DNA of 64,000 nucleotides from Caryophanales bacterium (GCA_947459205.1 CANHCR010000002.1:50321-114320), one strand, 5' to 3'. Shown: positions 18,833 through 30,316, numbered from the stretch's first letter. Program-made: numbers and translations. Notes: generated from the sequence alone by a model not told the origin.

Positions 18833-18984
18833 AAATCGTCCCTCCCTATTTTCAGAGTTCTATTTTCAGAGTACCTCATCTAGTTTACTTGATATTGCGT
18901 TTGCCAAACTTAAATAAAGATTAAACTTTGGACAAAGATTGTTCACATTATAAAGTGTTCACAATTCCGTCACATTTCAACGAT

Positions 18985-19944
18985 TTATGTCCGTCTACTG
19001 AACCACTTTTTTAACAGCCAATGATTGAGCGTCGCCATTGGCTGCTGAATCAAAATCGACAGCACCACCGGGACGGCTGCGAGCGGTCCAAAATATTGCA
19101 AACCAACAACAATCCCAAGCGAAATGTTGCGCATCCCCGCCAAATACGGCAATGTCGTGATTTGCGAACTTCTCCCTGGCAATAAGCAAGCGAGGAAGCC
19201 GAGCCCGTAACAAAGCACGACAACGAGCAACGTGACCGGAACGAGTTTCAACAAATCGCCTCGCAGTTCGCTCATAAAAGGTGTGATCGCGGCCACATTA
19301 ATCATCACAACGAGCATAAACGCGATTTTCGTTGACGGAGTCGCATAAGGATGTATCTTTTCGCGAAACGACCCCTTCGTCCAATGATTGACGAGTACAC
19401 CAATTGTCGTCGGCAAGACAATCATCAGCGACAAATCACGAAACAGTTCCCAATATTCAAAATCTAAGCGCGTTCCAAAAAATTGCGCCAACACAGCCGG
19501 CAAGATGAGCGGGCTGAGCAACGTGTCAATGACGACGAGCGCGAGTGTAAGTGCAACGTTGCCATTCGACAAACCAACCCAAATAATCGATGAAACGCCG
19601 AGCGGGATGGCAGCAAATAAAACCATACCAATGATGTACGGCGAACCTGCGCCGAACCAAAACACGCCGAGTTCATAGACAACCCACGGCGCCACCAAGT
19701 GCGCCAACAACAAAACGATCAACATCAACGCGGGTCTGCGAAACGTGGCCCGTAAATCTTCGACCTTACAACTAAGCGCCATGACAAACGTAATCCAGGC
19801 AAACAACCAAGCAATCCAACCGGTCAACGATGCCAAACGGTCAGCGAAAAAGAAGCCCGCCACCATCGATGACGGGATGATGACGAACATATATTTTTCG
19901 AAAAAACCATTAAACTTCAGGCCATAGTGACCGATCCGCGTCAC
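18985..19944 (-). CDS. Bile acid:sodium symporter (BASS) family transporter
   Basis: GTG start overlapping the fumarase stop (GTGA); multiple TMs; LAHLVAPWVVYELG, GVSSIIWVGLSNGNVALTLALVVIDTLLSPLILP. Confidence 0.8.
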   Translation of the reverse strand: MTRIGHYGLKFNGFFEKYMFVIIPSSMVAGFFFADRLASLTGWIAWLFAWITFVMALSCKVEDLRATFRRPALMLIVLLLAHLVAPWVVYELGVFWFGAGSPYIIGMVLFAAIPLGVSSIIWVGLSNGNVALTLALVVIDTLLSPLILPAVLAQFFGTRLDFEYWELFRDLSLMIVLPTTIGVLVNHWTKGSFREKIHPYATPSTKIAFMLVVMINVAAITPFMSELRGDLLKLVPVTLLVVVLCYGLGFLACLLPGRSSQITTLPYLAGMRNISLGIVVGLQYFGPLAAVPVVLSILIQQPMATLNHWLLKKWFSRRT

Positions 19945-21500
19945 TTGAACACCGGCTCTTTAAACGACGCCAGCTTGTCCAGTGAATGTTGCTCAACGTC
20001 GGCATGCAAACTGTTGCCGTGCGAGTCCATCGTCACGACAGCCGCAAAACCGCGCGTCTCCAAGTGCCACATCGCTTCAGGAATACCGAATTCCATAAAA
20101 TCAACGCCATTCACCTTTGGCAAACATTGCGCATAGTACTGCGCGGCGCCTCCTATCGCGTTCAAGTAGACGGCGCCATGTTCCTGCAATGCCTGCAACG
20201 TCTTCTTGCCCATTCCGCCCTTACCAATCACCGCACGAATTCCGAATTTCTTGATGATGTCACCTTGGTACGGTTCTTCGCGAATGCTAGTCGTCGGGCC
20301 CGCCGCCTTCACCTGCCACTCATCGTCATTTTTCAGCATCACCGGACCACAGTGATAGATCACCGCTCCGTTCAAATCGACAGGTGAATCGTGATCCATC
20401 AAATATTTATGGAGTGCATCACGACCGGTGTGCATCTCGCCGTTAATGATGACCACATCACCCACGCGCAGTTCGCGAATTTGCTCCTCGCCAATGGGCG
20501 TCTGTAACACAATCTCACGTGGACGCGCCCCATCAGACTGCGCCGCATTCTCTGTTGCCGAACCACCACTGCGAACCGCTGCTAGCGCCTCGTCCGCCGC
20601 TTCCGAACCTTTATAAATCCAATCGTTAATTTGTCCGTTCGTCACATCAATCAAAACACCCTGCCTGCGATATGCCCAGCAATTATAGGCCACTGAGACA
20701 AAGAAACTCGCCGGCAAACGATTTGCAACGCCGACTTTACAGCCAAGCAGCGTCACTTGACCGCCAAAACCCATCGTACCAATCCCCAATTTATTCGCAT
20801 GTTCCATCACATACTCTTCTAACTTCTGCAAATCAGCATGCGGATTGACATCGTCTACCGCGCGGAACAGTTGCTGTTTCGCAAGCTCGTAACCACTCGT
20901 GCGATCACCGCCAATGCCGACTCCGATAAATCCTGCCGAACAACCCTGCCCTTGAGCCTGATAGACCGCATGCATAATGCACTTGCGAATACCGTCCAAA
21001 TCGCGACCCGCTTTGCCTAGGCCCTCAAGTTCCATCGGCAAACTGTACTGGATATTCTTATTTTCGCAACCGCCGCCCTTCAAAATCAGGCGCACGTCAA
21101 TTTCTTCCTGCTCCCATTGTTCGAAATGCATGACCGGCATCCCTGGTCCCAAATTGTCGCCACTGTTGGCACCGCTCAGTGAATCGACCGAGTTCGGACG
21201 CAGTTTGCCATCCTTCGTCGCACGTTGCACCGCCGCCCGAATCGCTTTCTTGATTTCAATCTGATTCACGCCGACTGGCGTATGAACAATAAACGTCGGC
21301 ATCCCTGTATCCTGGCAAATCGGCGATACGTTCGTCTCAGCCATGGCTATGTTATCGGCAATCGTCGTCAGCGACATCGCCGCCCTTGTCCCTTGATCCT
21401 CAAGCTGCGCAGCACGTGCGACTGCACCGCGCACATCGCCTGGTAAATTGGTCGATGTTTCGACAATCAAGCGATACATACTTTCCTCAAAATGTTGCAT
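19941..21500 (-). CDS. Class I fumarate hydratase (fused alpha/beta)
   Basis: ISPICQDTGMPTF; FIGVGIGGDRTSGYELAKQQLF; GRDALHKY; GKGGMGKKTLQAL. Confidence 0.93.
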   Translation of the reverse strand: MQHFEESMYRLIVETSTNLPGDVRGAVARAAQLEDQGTRAAMSLTTIADNIAMAETNVSPICQDTGMPTFIVHTPVGVNQIEIKKAIRAAVQRATKDGKLRPNSVDSLSGANSGDNLGPGMPVMHFEQWEQEEIDVRLILKGGGCENKNIQYSLPMELEGLGKAGRDLDGIRKCIMHAVYQAQGQGCSAGFIGVGIGGDRTSGYELAKQQLFRAVDDVNPHADLQKLEEYVMEHANKLGIGTMGFGGQVTLLGCKVGVANRLPASFFVSVAYNCWAYRRQGVLIDVTNGQINDWIYKGSEAADEALAAVRSGGSATENAAQSDGARPREIVLQTPIGEEQIRELRVGDVVIINGEMHTGRDALHKYLMDHDSPVDLNGAVIYHCGPVMLKNDDEWQVKAAGPTTSIREEPYQGDIIKKFGIRAVIGKGGMGKKTLQALQEHGAVYLNAIGGAAQYYAQCLPKVNGVDFMEFGIPEAMWHLETRGFAAVVTMDSHGNSLHADVEQHSLDKLASFKEPVFK

Positions 21501-21558
21501 CTCCGATTCTCCTTTTGTGACTATTTCCATTGCTAATTATAGCATAAATAAGAACCAA

Positions 21559-22506
21559 TCAAAGTCCGTTCTGACGGAGCACATTTTGAATGACAGACGC
21601 TGATACGAACAGTTTTTCACGCTCATCCGCTGACAAATTCAACTCAATCAACTCACGCACGCCGTCGCGGTTGATAACCGCCGGTAAGCCAATGCAAATG
21701 TCGCACAGTCCGTACGCTCCCCCAGGATTCACAGACGCCGTCAAGATCGCTTTCTCATCATGCATGATTGCTTCGCTCACTCGCAGCAAGCCCATTCCAA
21801 TCGCGTAATACGTCGCTCGCTTACGCTGAATAATCTGATAGGCAGCCGTTACGACATCTTTAAATATCGCATCCATCGTCGCACGATCCTGCTCATCATT
21901 CGCATCTAAAATCTCAAGCACCTGCTTTGCGCCTACATAAGCGTGACTCCACACCGGCAACTCGCTATCTCCGTGTTCACCAATGATGTAAGCATGGACA
22001 TTGTGCGGATCGACGTGAAAATGATGTCCTAGCAAATATCGGAACCGCGCTGTATCGAGCACTGTCCCTGAACCAATCACACGTCCTTCAGGCAACCCGC
22101 TAAACTTCGCAACAGCTGCTGTCAATACATCGACCGGGTTGCTGGCCACCAAAAAGATGCCGTTAAAGCCAGCATTCATCACCTGTTCCGTTACCGTGCG
22201 CATGATGTTAATGTTTTTGGTCGCAAGATCGAGCCGCGTCTCACCCGGCGCTTGGTTCGCCCCCGCTGTTAAAACAACCATATCACAATCTTTGCAATCG
22301 GCATATGTACCCGCCCAAATGTTCATCGGCACAGCGAACGGCAACGCATGGTTCAAATCCATCGCTTCCCCTTCAGCCCTGCGCGCATCCAAATCAATCA
22401 AAACCATTTCATGAAAAAGTCCTTTCGGCAATAGGGAATAGGCATAACTCATGCCCACCATCCCCGTGCCGATTACAGCAACGCGACTACGTTTCGAATG
22501 TCTCAT
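21559..22506 (-). CDS. ldh: L-lactate dehydrogenase
   Basis: VAVIGTGMVGMSYAYSLL...LIDLDARRAEGEAMDLNHALPFA; IGEHGDSELPVWSHA. Confidence 0.92.
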   Translation of the reverse strand: MRHSKRSRVAVIGTGMVGMSYAYSLLPKGLFHEMVLIDLDARRAEGEAMDLNHALPFAVPMNIWAGTYADCKDCDMVVLTAGANQAPGETRLDLATKNINIMRTVTEQVMNAGFNGIFLVASNPVDVLTAAVAKFSGLPEGRVIGSGTVLDTARFRYLLGHHFHVDPHNVHAYIIGEHGDSELPVWSHAYVGAKQVLEILDANDEQDRATMDAIFKDVVTAAYQIIQRKRATYYAIGMGLLRVSEAIMHDEKAILTASVNPGGAYGLCDICIGLPAVINRDGVRELIELNLSADEREKLFVSASVIQNVLRQNGL

Positions 22507-22538
22507 CCTCTATTCCTTCTTTCTGAGTAATTGATCGT

Positions 22539-25061
22539 TTATGATTTCGACCGCGGTTTGGCACGTGCCGTCGGCACCGCCTCAAAAGGATCATCCGGCC
22601 ACACATGCTTCGGATAGCGACCGCGCAGCTCCTTGCGAACATCAGGGTATGTGTTGGACCAGAAACTTTGCAAATCGCGCGTCACTTGCACCGGTCGTCC
22701 TGCTGGCGACAACAATTGGAACGTCAGAGGCAACCGTCCACTCGCCAAGCGCGGTGTCGCTCGCAAGCCGAACATTTCCTGCAACCGCACTGCCAGCACC
22801 GGCGTCCCTGGCTCGCTATAATCAATCGCGATTCGCGAACCGCTCGGCACCTGCCAATGTGTCGGCAACCATGCATCGATCAGCCGCCATTGCTCATAAT
22901 CAAGCAGATTACGCAAAAAATCAGCCACTTCAAGTTTGCCGATATCAGCTAGCGTGCGACAAGCAGCGAGCGGTGCACCCACCCACTCCGTCACCGTCGC
23001 CGCGAGTGCGTCATCACTTAAATCCGGATAATCATCGTCCGCCGATCCAAGCACTGTCAGCGCACGCATCCTCTGCAATAATTGTACACTTTTTTTGTCC
23101 CATCGGAGCAATCCAAGCCCCTTTTGTCGAAAAGTATTGGCCCATACCGCCATCACATCATCAGCGAGCGGAGAACGGTTCACACGCCATTTCCATTCGA
23201 TCTGCATATACATGTCGAACTCCAACGAGCGAATCATCTGCTGTTCGTCGTCCCAAATCACACGTCGCTGTCTTTTGACGGATGCACCGCACGCGAATTG
23301 AAACGCCCGCTCACTAAGAGCGACCGCCCTCCGCACATTGGCATCAGCGCCATGATCGTCAGCGTCGACAACGACAATCCATTCCGAAGGATGCGTTAAC
23401 AGACCGCTAGGCAACTTACATCCGCGGCCGTTCGCGAGTCGATACGTCAACTCCTGAACTTTATGCAACTCCTGCAACTTGTGATTGGATGCTTGCCGGC
23501 GGAGCGCCACTCGCTCGGGAAACGCCCATGCGAGCATCACCGCCACCTGCTCGTCACGGTCAAAATTCGGCGGTTTGACGTTGCTCAATTGCACCTCAAT
23601 CTTCGCCAACCATTTCAGCAAGCGTTCGCATTCCTCTTGAACTAGCAACTCATTTCCGCTGCCATCCTCACTCATGCCAGCAGCCAATTCACAGGCCAAT
23701 CGATGCCAGCCAAACGCAGCGGCACGCATCAACATCGAGGCAATTCGTACATCTGTGCCTGCCCGCGCAATCATTCGCCCATGCTCATTCGGAACGTCGC
23801 GCTCATCCAATGCTCCGAGCATCCGCAGCACTTCGAGCGCTTGCTGCCAATTATGTAGTGGCCACGGCTCCAACCATTGCAACTCTGAAGGGTCGTGAAC
23901 GCCCCAAAGCAACAGTTCCAGTGCCGGACGGAGCAAATCAGATGCTTGCAGTTCCCCTTTTTGTTGATCGACGAGCGTGCGTTCCTCATCCGCATGCCAC
24001 AATCGCATACAAACACCAGGACCCAGCCGAGCGGCGCGACCTGCACGTTGCACTGCCGATGCCTTCGACACACGTACAGTCTCAAGCCTGCTTAACCCCG
24101 TGCGCGCAGAGAAGCGATTCACTCGGCTCCAACCGCCATCGATGACAATTCGAACGCCGTCGACCGTCACGCTCGACTCCGCAAGCGAGGTGGAGAGCAC
24201 GATGCGCCGAACCTGCACGCCCTCATTCACTTGTTCTTTGGTGACATTCAACGCGGCAAGCTGTTGTTCAAGCGGCATTCGACCATGCAGCGGAAACAGT
24301 CGCCATTCTACGTTCTCACTACGCAGCCAAGGTTGTTGCTGCAACGCACGCTGCACACGTTCGATTTCACCGACACCCGGCAAAAACACCAACACGTCAC
24401 CAGCAGGCTCAAACTCGCCTGAACCACAATGGCATGCCACAAACGCAAGCGCCCGTACGACATGCTCGGTCAGCAATTCATCAGCGCTAACCCTAGGAAA
24501 ATAGCGTATGTCGAGCGGGTAGTTGCGGCCGTTCGCGACTACCAATGGCGCATTGCCAAGCCACTCTGCCAGCCTCGGTCCGTCAATCGTCGCCGACATC
24601 AACATCAGCCGCAAATCAGGGCGAAACAACGACTGCGTTTGCAGAGCGAGCGCCAAGCCGAGTTCAATCTGTGCACCGCGTTCATGAAACTCATCGAAAA
24701 TGACAAGCGCCACATCTTCAAGCGACGGATCATCCTGGATCATCCGCGTGAACACACCATCCGTCACAATTTCCAGTCTCGTCGCAGGGCTCACTCTGCT
24801 CTCCCGGCGTATCCGATAGCCGACCGTATCGCCCACCTTTTCACCAAGTTGCTGCGACATATAATGGGCCGCCATCCGCGTCGCCACTCGCCGCGGTTCC
24901 AGCATAATCACCTTGCGTCCGCCAAGCCACGGCTCATTCAACAAAGCGAGCGGAACGCGCGTCGTTTTCCCCATGCCGGGTGTCGCCTGCAACACCAGTT
25001 TCGTAGCCGTCTGAAAATGTGATCTCACTGCTTCCGTCGCTTCTTCAATGGTCGTGTACAT
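22539..25061 (-). CDS. hrpB: ATP-dependent helicase HrpB
   Basis: LQATPGMGKTTRVPLALL; DEFHERG; QRAGRAARLGPGVCMRLW; C-terminal HrpB domain. Confidence 0.95.
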   Translation of the reverse strand: MYTTIEEATEAVRSHFQTATKLVLQATPGMGKTTRVPLALLNEPWLGGRKVIMLEPRRVATRMAAHYMSQQLGEKVGDTVGYRIRRESRVSPATRLEIVTDGVFTRMIQDDPSLEDVALVIFDEFHERGAQIELGLALALQTQSLFRPDLRLMLMSATIDGPRLAEWLGNAPLVVANGRNYPLDIRYFPRVSADELLTEHVVRALAFVACHCGSGEFEPAGDVLVFLPGVGEIERVQRALQQQPWLRSENVEWRLFPLHGRMPLEQQLAALNVTKEQVNEGVQVRRIVLSTSLAESSVTVDGVRIVIDGGWSRVNRFSARTGLSRLETVRVSKASAVQRAGRAARLGPGVCMRLWHADEERTLVDQQKGELQASDLLRPALELLLWGVHDPSELQWLEPWPLHNWQQALEVLRMLGALDERDVPNEHGRMIARAGTDVRIASMLMRAAAFGWHRLACELAAGMSEDGSGNELLVQEECERLLKWLAKIEVQLSNVKPPNFDRDEQVAVMLAWAFPERVALRRQASNHKLQELHKVQELTYRLANGRGCKLPSGLLTHPSEWIVVVDADDHGADANVRRAVALSERAFQFACGASVKRQRRVIWDDEQQMIRSLEFDMYMQIEWKWRVNRSPLADDVMAVWANTFRQKGLGLLRWDKKSVQLLQRMRALTVLGSADDDYPDLSDDALAATVTEWVGAPLAACRTLADIGKLEVADFLRNLLDYEQWRLIDAWLPTHWQVPSGSRIAIDYSEPGTPVLAVRLQEMFGLRATPRLASGRLPLTFQLLSPAGRPVQVTRDLQSFWSNTYPDVRKELRGRYPKHVWPDDPFEAVPTARAKPRSKS

Positions 25062-25094
25062 TTGCACCCTCCTCGCGGCATCATCGAAGAACAT

Positions 25095-25132
25095 CAAAAA
25101 AGGTTGCCCGCAAACATGCCCGGACAACCTTT
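25095..25132 (-). terminator. Rho-independent terminator downstream of mdh
   Basis: AAAGGTTGTCCGGGCATGTTTGCGGGCAACCTTTTTT on minus strand. Confidence 0.75.
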
Positions 25133-25143
25133 GGTTTTACATA

Positions 25144-26097
25144 TTACGCATTCGCACCCGCAGCCACGATGGCAATCACATTGCGCACCGATTGTGCCGA
25201 TTTCTCAAGTGCTTCCTTCTCAGCGTCCGTCAATTCAAGCTCGATGACTTTCTCAATCCCGTCACCGCCAAGAATCGTCGGCACGCCCATAAACAGCGAG
25301 TCATAGCCGTACTCACCTTCAAGCAAAGCAATCGACGCGATAATCCGCTTCTTATCTTTCAAAATCGCCTCTGTCATTTGCACAAGCGATGCAGCCGGCG
25401 CATAGTATGCGGAGCCATTGCCGAGCAAGTTGACGATTTCGCCGCCACCTGTACGCGTGCGCTTCACGATTGCTTCGATTTCCGCTTCCGATAAAAATTT
25501 CTCGAGTGGAATACCGCCGATACTAGAGTAGCGAACGAGCGGAACCATATCATCACCGTGGCCACCAAGTACGAAACCGCGCACGTCTTCGACGGAAACG
25601 TTACAAGCCTGCGCGACGAACGTGCAGAAACGCGCCGTATCAAGTACGCCCGATTGGCCGATGACACGGTTTTTCGGGAATCCGAGCGTGTTGTATGCAA
25701 CGTAAGTCATCGCATCAACCGGATTGCTCAAAATAATCACATACGCGTCAGGCGAAGTCGTTTTTACTTGCTCACAAACCGACTTCACGATACCAGCGTT
25801 GATATTAACCAAATCATCGCGGCTCATTCCCGGCTTTCGCGCCATCCCTGCTGTGATGATGACGACATCGGAGCCAGCTGTATCTTCATAACTCGACGTA
25901 CCGATGATGTTCGAATCAAAACCTTGTACAGGGCTCGCCTCAAGCATATCAAGCGCTTTGCCCTTCGTTGGATTCTCAAGTTGCGGAATGTCAACCAGTA
26001 CGACATCTCCAAGTTCTTTTTGCGCAAGCATCAGCGCTGTCGTCGCACCGGTAAATCCTGCACCAACGACTGTAATTTTATTGCGTCGAATCGCCAT
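25144..26097 (-). CDS. mdh: Malate dehydrogenase
   Basis: [61 protein letters not shown]. Confidence 0.96.
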   Translation of the reverse strand: MAIRRNKITVVGAGFTGATTALMLAQKELGDVVLVDIPQLENPTKGKALDMLEASPVQGFDSNIIGTSSYEDTAGSDVVIITAGMARKPGMSRDDLVNINAGIVKSVCEQVKTTSPDAYVIILSNPVDAMTYVAYNTLGFPKNRVIGQSGVLDTARFCTFVAQACNVSVEDVRGFVLGGHGDDMVPLVRYSSIGGIPLEKFLSEAEIEAIVKRTRTGGGEIVNLLGNGSAYYAPAASLVQMTEAILKDKKRIIASIALLEGEYGYDSLFMGVPTILGGDGIEKVIELELTDAEKEALEKSAQSVRNVIAIVAAGANA

Positions 26098-26124
26098 TTT
26101 ATACAAACTCCTTTGCAAATTAAA

Positions 26125-27426
26125 TTAAGCCTTCATATTCGCGATAATCTCATCGGCGAATTGCGAGCATTTCACTTCCGTCGCATCTTCCATCAAGCGG
26201 GCAAAATCATAGGTGACCGTCTTGTTATTGATTGCCGTTTCCATCCCTTTGTAAATGAGGTCAGCCGCTTCTTGCCAGCCGAGGTGCTCAAGCATCATCA
26301 CGCCAGACAAAATGACCGAACCAGGATTCACCACATCAAGTCCCGCATATTTCGGCGCCGTTCCATGTGTCGCTTCAAAAATCGCATGACCGGTCACATA
26401 GTTGATGTTCGCCCCTGGTGCGATGCCGATGCCGCCAACTTGAGCAGCCAGCGCGTCACTCAGGTAGTCTCCGTTCAAATTGAGCGTCGCGATTACGTCA
26501 AAATCAGTTGGACGAGTCAACACTTGCTGCAAGGCAATATCAGCAATCGCGTCCTTGATGATGATTTTGCCGGCTTCTTGCGCCTCTTTTTGCGCCAAAT
26601 TCGCTGCATCCACACCTTCTGCTTCTTTGATGCGGTCGTACTGCCCCCACGTAAACGTTTGCTCGGCGAATTCTTCTTCCGCCACTTCGTATCCCCAATT
26701 TTTGAAGGCACCCTCGGTAAACTTCATGATGTTGCCTTTGTGGACGATGGTCACACTCTTACGCTGATGCTTGATTGCATACTCAATCGCTGCACGCACG
26801 AGACGCTTCGAACCTTCCGCCGAAACTGGCTTAATGCCGATTCCCGACGTTTCCGGAAAACGGATCTTCTTGACGCCCATTTCCTTTTGCAAGAATTCAA
26901 GCACTTTCTTCACTTCGTCGCTGCCTTCTTTGTACTCGATACCGGCATAAATATCTTCTGTGTTTTCACGGAAAATGACCATGTCAACGAGTTCCGGACG
27001 CTTGACCGGCGACGGCACACCATCGAAGTAACGCACTGGACGCAAGCAAACGTAGAGATCGAGTTCTTGACGCAATGCGACATTGAGCGAACGAATGCCG
27101 CCACCAATCGGCGTCGTCAACGGACCTTTAATGGCTACGATATACTCGCGAATTGCCGTCAATGTGTCTTCCGGCAACCATTCTTTGTGCAAATAATATG
27201 CTTTCTCGCCGGCAAACACTTCGTACCATGCGATTTGCTTTTCACCGCCGTACGCTTGCTCAACAGCCGCGTCGAGTACACGTTTGGCAGCGCGCCAAAT
27301 GTCCGGACCCGTCCCGTCTCCTTCGATAAAAGGAATCACCGGGTGGTTCGGCACGTTCAGTTTGCCGTCAACCAACGTTATTTGCTCACCGCTCGTCGGC
27401 GGGCTGAATTTTGTTAATGATGTCAT
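26125..27426 (-). CDS. icd: NADP-dependent isocitrate dehydrogenase
   Basis: [52 protein letters not shown]. Confidence 0.97.
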   Translation of the reverse strand: MTSLTKFSPPTSGEQITLVDGKLNVPNHPVIPFIEGDGTGPDIWRAAKRVLDAAVEQAYGGEKQIAWYEVFAGEKAYYLHKEWLPEDTLTAIREYIVAIKGPLTTPIGGGIRSLNVALRQELDLYVCLRPVRYFDGVPSPVKRPELVDMVIFRENTEDIYAGIEYKEGSDEVKKVLEFLQKEMGVKKIRFPETSGIGIKPVSAEGSKRLVRAAIEYAIKHQRKSVTIVHKGNIMKFTEGAFKNWGYEVAEEEFAEQTFTWGQYDRIKEAEGVDAANLAQKEAQEAGKIIIKDAIADIALQQVLTRPTDFDVIATLNLNGDYLSDALAAQVGGIGIAPGANINYVTGHAIFEATHGTAPKYAGLDVVNPGSVILSGVMMLEHLGWQEAADLIYKGMETAINNKTVTYDFARLMEDATEVKCSQFADEIIANMKA

Positions 27427-27451
27427 GATGCTTGCCTCCTATAGTTGGACC

Positions 27452-28570
27452 CTATGCTCTCGTTTCGATTGGAGCGTATTTCATGTTGACCGGCCCTGTA
27501 TAATCGGCACGCGGACGAATCAAACGGTTATTCGCAAATTGTTCCAAAATGTGTGCCGTCCAACCAGACACGCGGCTGATCGCGAAGATTGGCGTGAACA
27601 AGTCACGAGTGATGCCGAGCGAAGTGTAGACAGAAGCCGAATAAAAATCGACATTCGGTTTCAAGCCTTTTTGACCTGTGACCAAATCTTCAATTTTCAC
27701 GGACATATCGTACCATTCCATATTGCCTGTCAATTTGCCGAGTTCAGCCGACATTTTTTGCAAATGCTTAGCACGCGGATCGCCGTTTTTGTATACGCGA
27801 TGACCGAAGCCCATAATTTTCTTTTTGTTTGCGAGCGCATCAGCGATATAGGAATCGACATTATCGAGCGAACCGATGTCTTCAAGCATCGCCATCACTG
27901 CCTCGTTTGCACCGCCATGTAATGGTCCCTTAAGTGCACCAATCGCAGATGTCACGCCAGAATAAATATCAGAGAGCGTAGCCACAGTCACGCGGCCTGC
28001 GAATGTCGATGCATTCAATTCATGATCGGCATGCAATACGAGCGCTTGGTCCATCGCTTGCACTGCCACTTGGTCCGGTTCTTGACCGCTCAACATGTAC
28101 AAGAAATTTTGCGCAATCGATGTCGCATCTGCTTTCGGTGCGATCGGCTCAAGACCGTTGCGGATTCGATCGAATGCAGCGACAACCGTCGGCAATTGCG
28201 CTTGTAACTTGATCGCTTTCAACAAATTCGCGTCAGCATTCATGTCGTCCGCCAGCGGATCGTACAAAGCAAGCGTCGAAATCGCACTGCGTAAAGCTGC
28301 CATCGAGTTCGTGCCTTGCGGATACAGTTTCATTGCCGCAATCAATTCGGCAGGAATCGCGCTGTGGCTATTCAACTGTGCAACCAACTGCTCCAATTCC
28401 TGCTTCGTCGGCAATTTGCCGTACCAAAGCAAATAAATCACTTCTTCGAATGAAGCGTTTACAGCGAGGTCGTCAATGTCATACCCGCGGTACGTGAGGA
28501 CACCGTCAATAATCGAACTGATCGAAGATGTCGTTGCGACAATACCTTCCAAACCTTGAGTTGCCGTCAT
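27452..28570 (-). CDS. citZ: Citrate synthase
   Basis: GLEGIVATTSSISSIIDGVLTYRGYDIDDLA; GPLHGGANEAVM; MGFGHRVYKNGDPRA. Confidence 0.95.
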   Translation of the reverse strand: MTATQGLEGIVATTSSISSIIDGVLTYRGYDIDDLAVNASFEEVIYLLWYGKLPTKQELEQLVAQLNSHSAIPAELIAAMKLYPQGTNSMAALRSAISTLALYDPLADDMNADANLLKAIKLQAQLPTVVAAFDRIRNGLEPIAPKADATSIAQNFLYMLSGQEPDQVAVQAMDQALVLHADHELNASTFAGRVTVATLSDIYSGVTSAIGALKGPLHGGANEAVMAMLEDIGSLDNVDSYIADALANKKKIMGFGHRVYKNGDPRAKHLQKMSAELGKLTGNMEWYDMSVKIEDLVTGQKGLKPNVDFYSASVYTSLGITRDLFTPIFAISRVSGWTAHILEQFANNRLIRPRADYTGPVNMKYAPIETRA

Positions 28571-28598
28571 TTCAATCTCTCCTTTAAAACTGTAATTT

Positions 28599-28613
28599 TA
28601 CACGGTACGTGTA
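28599..28613. promoter_or_regulatory. Candidate operator upstream of citZ-icd-mdh
   Basis: Inverted repeat TACACG-GTA-CGTGTA about 30 nt upstream of citZ start. Confidence 0.35.
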
Positions 28614-28759
28614 CAATAACTCTATCATACCGAAATTCGCGGTGATTGTGAAGAAATGTTACATATAAAAAATCTTTTTCGATTGATAAAAGATTTTTAC
28701 AATCCTTTTGCCGACCGTTTCTGACTCGTGATAAAATATGATGGGAAGGAGAATCGTAC

Positions 28760-30316
28760 ATGGCTGACACTACACTTAGAAAAATTGGTTTCATCGATAT
28801 TGGTTCAAACACTGTGCGTCTCGTGATTTTAGAAGTCGATCAATCCCATCGTCTAATCGATGAGAGCAAAGAAACGATTCGCCTCGCCGAACGGATCCAA
28901 ACGGACGGTTCGATTTCATTGACTGATCTGCGCGAACTTGTGCAAATTCTCCATCACTTCCGCCTGCTTTGTGAAGCCCAACACACGTCTGAAATTCGCG
29001 CGGTCGCAACAGCAGCCATCCGCAACGCCTCCAATCGTTCTGAAATCATCGATCACCTCCAATCCGAGTCCGGACTGAAGATCGAAATTTTGAGCGGTGA
29101 AGATGAAGCGCGCACCGGGTTTCTCGGAGTCGTCAATACGATTGATGTTGAACGAGGTTTTATTATCGACATCGGCGGCGGAAGCACGGAAATCACTTAT
29201 TTTGAACATCGCCAAATGGTTCACGGCATATCAATCCCGATCGGAGCGGTCAACGCCGGTAAACGCTATGCTGACGAGGGTATGATGAGTGCGCGGCAAG
29301 TGACGCAATTGCGCAGCCTTATATTTAAGGAGTTGAGAAAACATCCTTGGATGCGTGGTCAGAGCAATCTACCGCTCATCGGACTTGGCGGAACGTGCCG
29401 CACGGCCGGCAAAATCGATCAGGCACAACGCAAATATTCATTCCCGGTTATCCATCATTATGAAATGAGCGACTGTTCGATCGCACAACTGATCGAGCAA
29501 CTGCAAGTTTTAACCATCGAACAACGCAAAAAACTGCCGAACCTCGGCAAAGACCGTGCCGACATCATTTTGCCAGGGTTACTCATTTTGCAAACCGTGA
29601 TCGATGAAATCAGACCGTCGCGGTTAATTATCAGCGGCTCGGGGTTGCGTGACGGACTATATTTTGACACTGTGATGGCAAATCAACCGATCTTGCCGAA
29701 CCTCATTGACTACAGCGTGCAAAATTTGCTGGCCCATTATCCGCCTAACAATAATCGCCATCAACACTTGGTTCAGTCCGCTGCCCTCATATTGTTCGAT
29801 GCAACAAGTACAATCATTGAGCCATTATCGCCAGACATTCCACGAGCGCGCTTGCGCACGATTTTGGCGAGTGCAGCGATGCTCTACGAAATCGGTGTCA
29901 GCATCAACTACTATCAGTTTCATAAGCACACCTTCTATTTGCTGACCAATTCACGGATTGACGGCTTGTCGCACCGAGAAATTTTACTGACCGCACTCAT
30001 CGCCTCGTACCGTTCGAAAAATCGCGCGCGTGAGTTGTTTGCGAAACACAAAGATATACTTAGTGAAAATGATTTAGAATGCGCTGTCCGACTGGGCACT
30101 TTGCTCGAACTAGCAATCGCTCTAGACCGCAGCAAAACGCAAACGCTCGCGCAATTCACTGCTCATCTTGACCAAACTGCCGAGCAAATCCAGAGCAAAT
30201 TGACTCTCTTTCTGCGTTTTTCTGGCGACGACTCCATCGAACAACGCGAGTTGCTCAATATCAAAAAGGAAATGAAAAAAGTGTGGGGATTTCCCTTGTT
30301 CACGCAGTGCGAATAG
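28760..30316 (+). CDS. ppx: Ppx/GppA exopolyphosphatase
   Basis: GFIDIGSNTVRLVILE...GFIIDIGGGSTEIT; C-terminal HD-like region. Confidence 0.93.
   Translation: MADTTLRKIGFIDIGSNTVRLVILEVDQSHRLIDESKETIRLAERIQTDGSISLTDLRELVQILHHFRLLCEAQHTSEIRAVATAAIRNASNRSEIIDHLQSESGLKIEILSGEDEARTGFLGVVNTIDVERGFIIDIGGGSTEITYFEHRQMVHGISIPIGAVNAGKRYADEGMMSARQVTQLRSLIFKELRKHPWMRGQSNLPLIGLGGTCRTAGKIDQAQRKYSFPVIHHYEMSDCSIAQLIEQLQVLTIEQRKKLPNLGKDRADIILPGLLILQTVIDEIRPSRLIISGSGLRDGLYFDTVMANQPILPNLIDYSVQNLLAHYPPNNNRHQHLVQSAALILFDATSTIIEPLSPDIPRARLRTILASAAMLYEIGVSINYYQFHKHTFYLLTNSRIDGLSHREILLTALIASYRSKNRARELFAKHKDILSENDLECAVRLGTLLELAIALDRSKTQTLAQFTAHLDQTAEQIQSKLTLFLRFSGDDSIEQRELLNIKKEMKKVWGFPLFTQCE

Noticed and set aside
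22541-25022. Several plus-strand ORFs within hrpB (up to 245 aa)
   Set aside because: Antisense to a well-supported helicase gene; no motifs or ribosome sites.
25558-27417. 619-aa plus-strand ORF antisense to mdh and icd
   Set aside because: Lies opposite two highly conserved TCA genes; His/Arg-rich translation without recognisable domains; typical antisense ORF of codon-biased genes.
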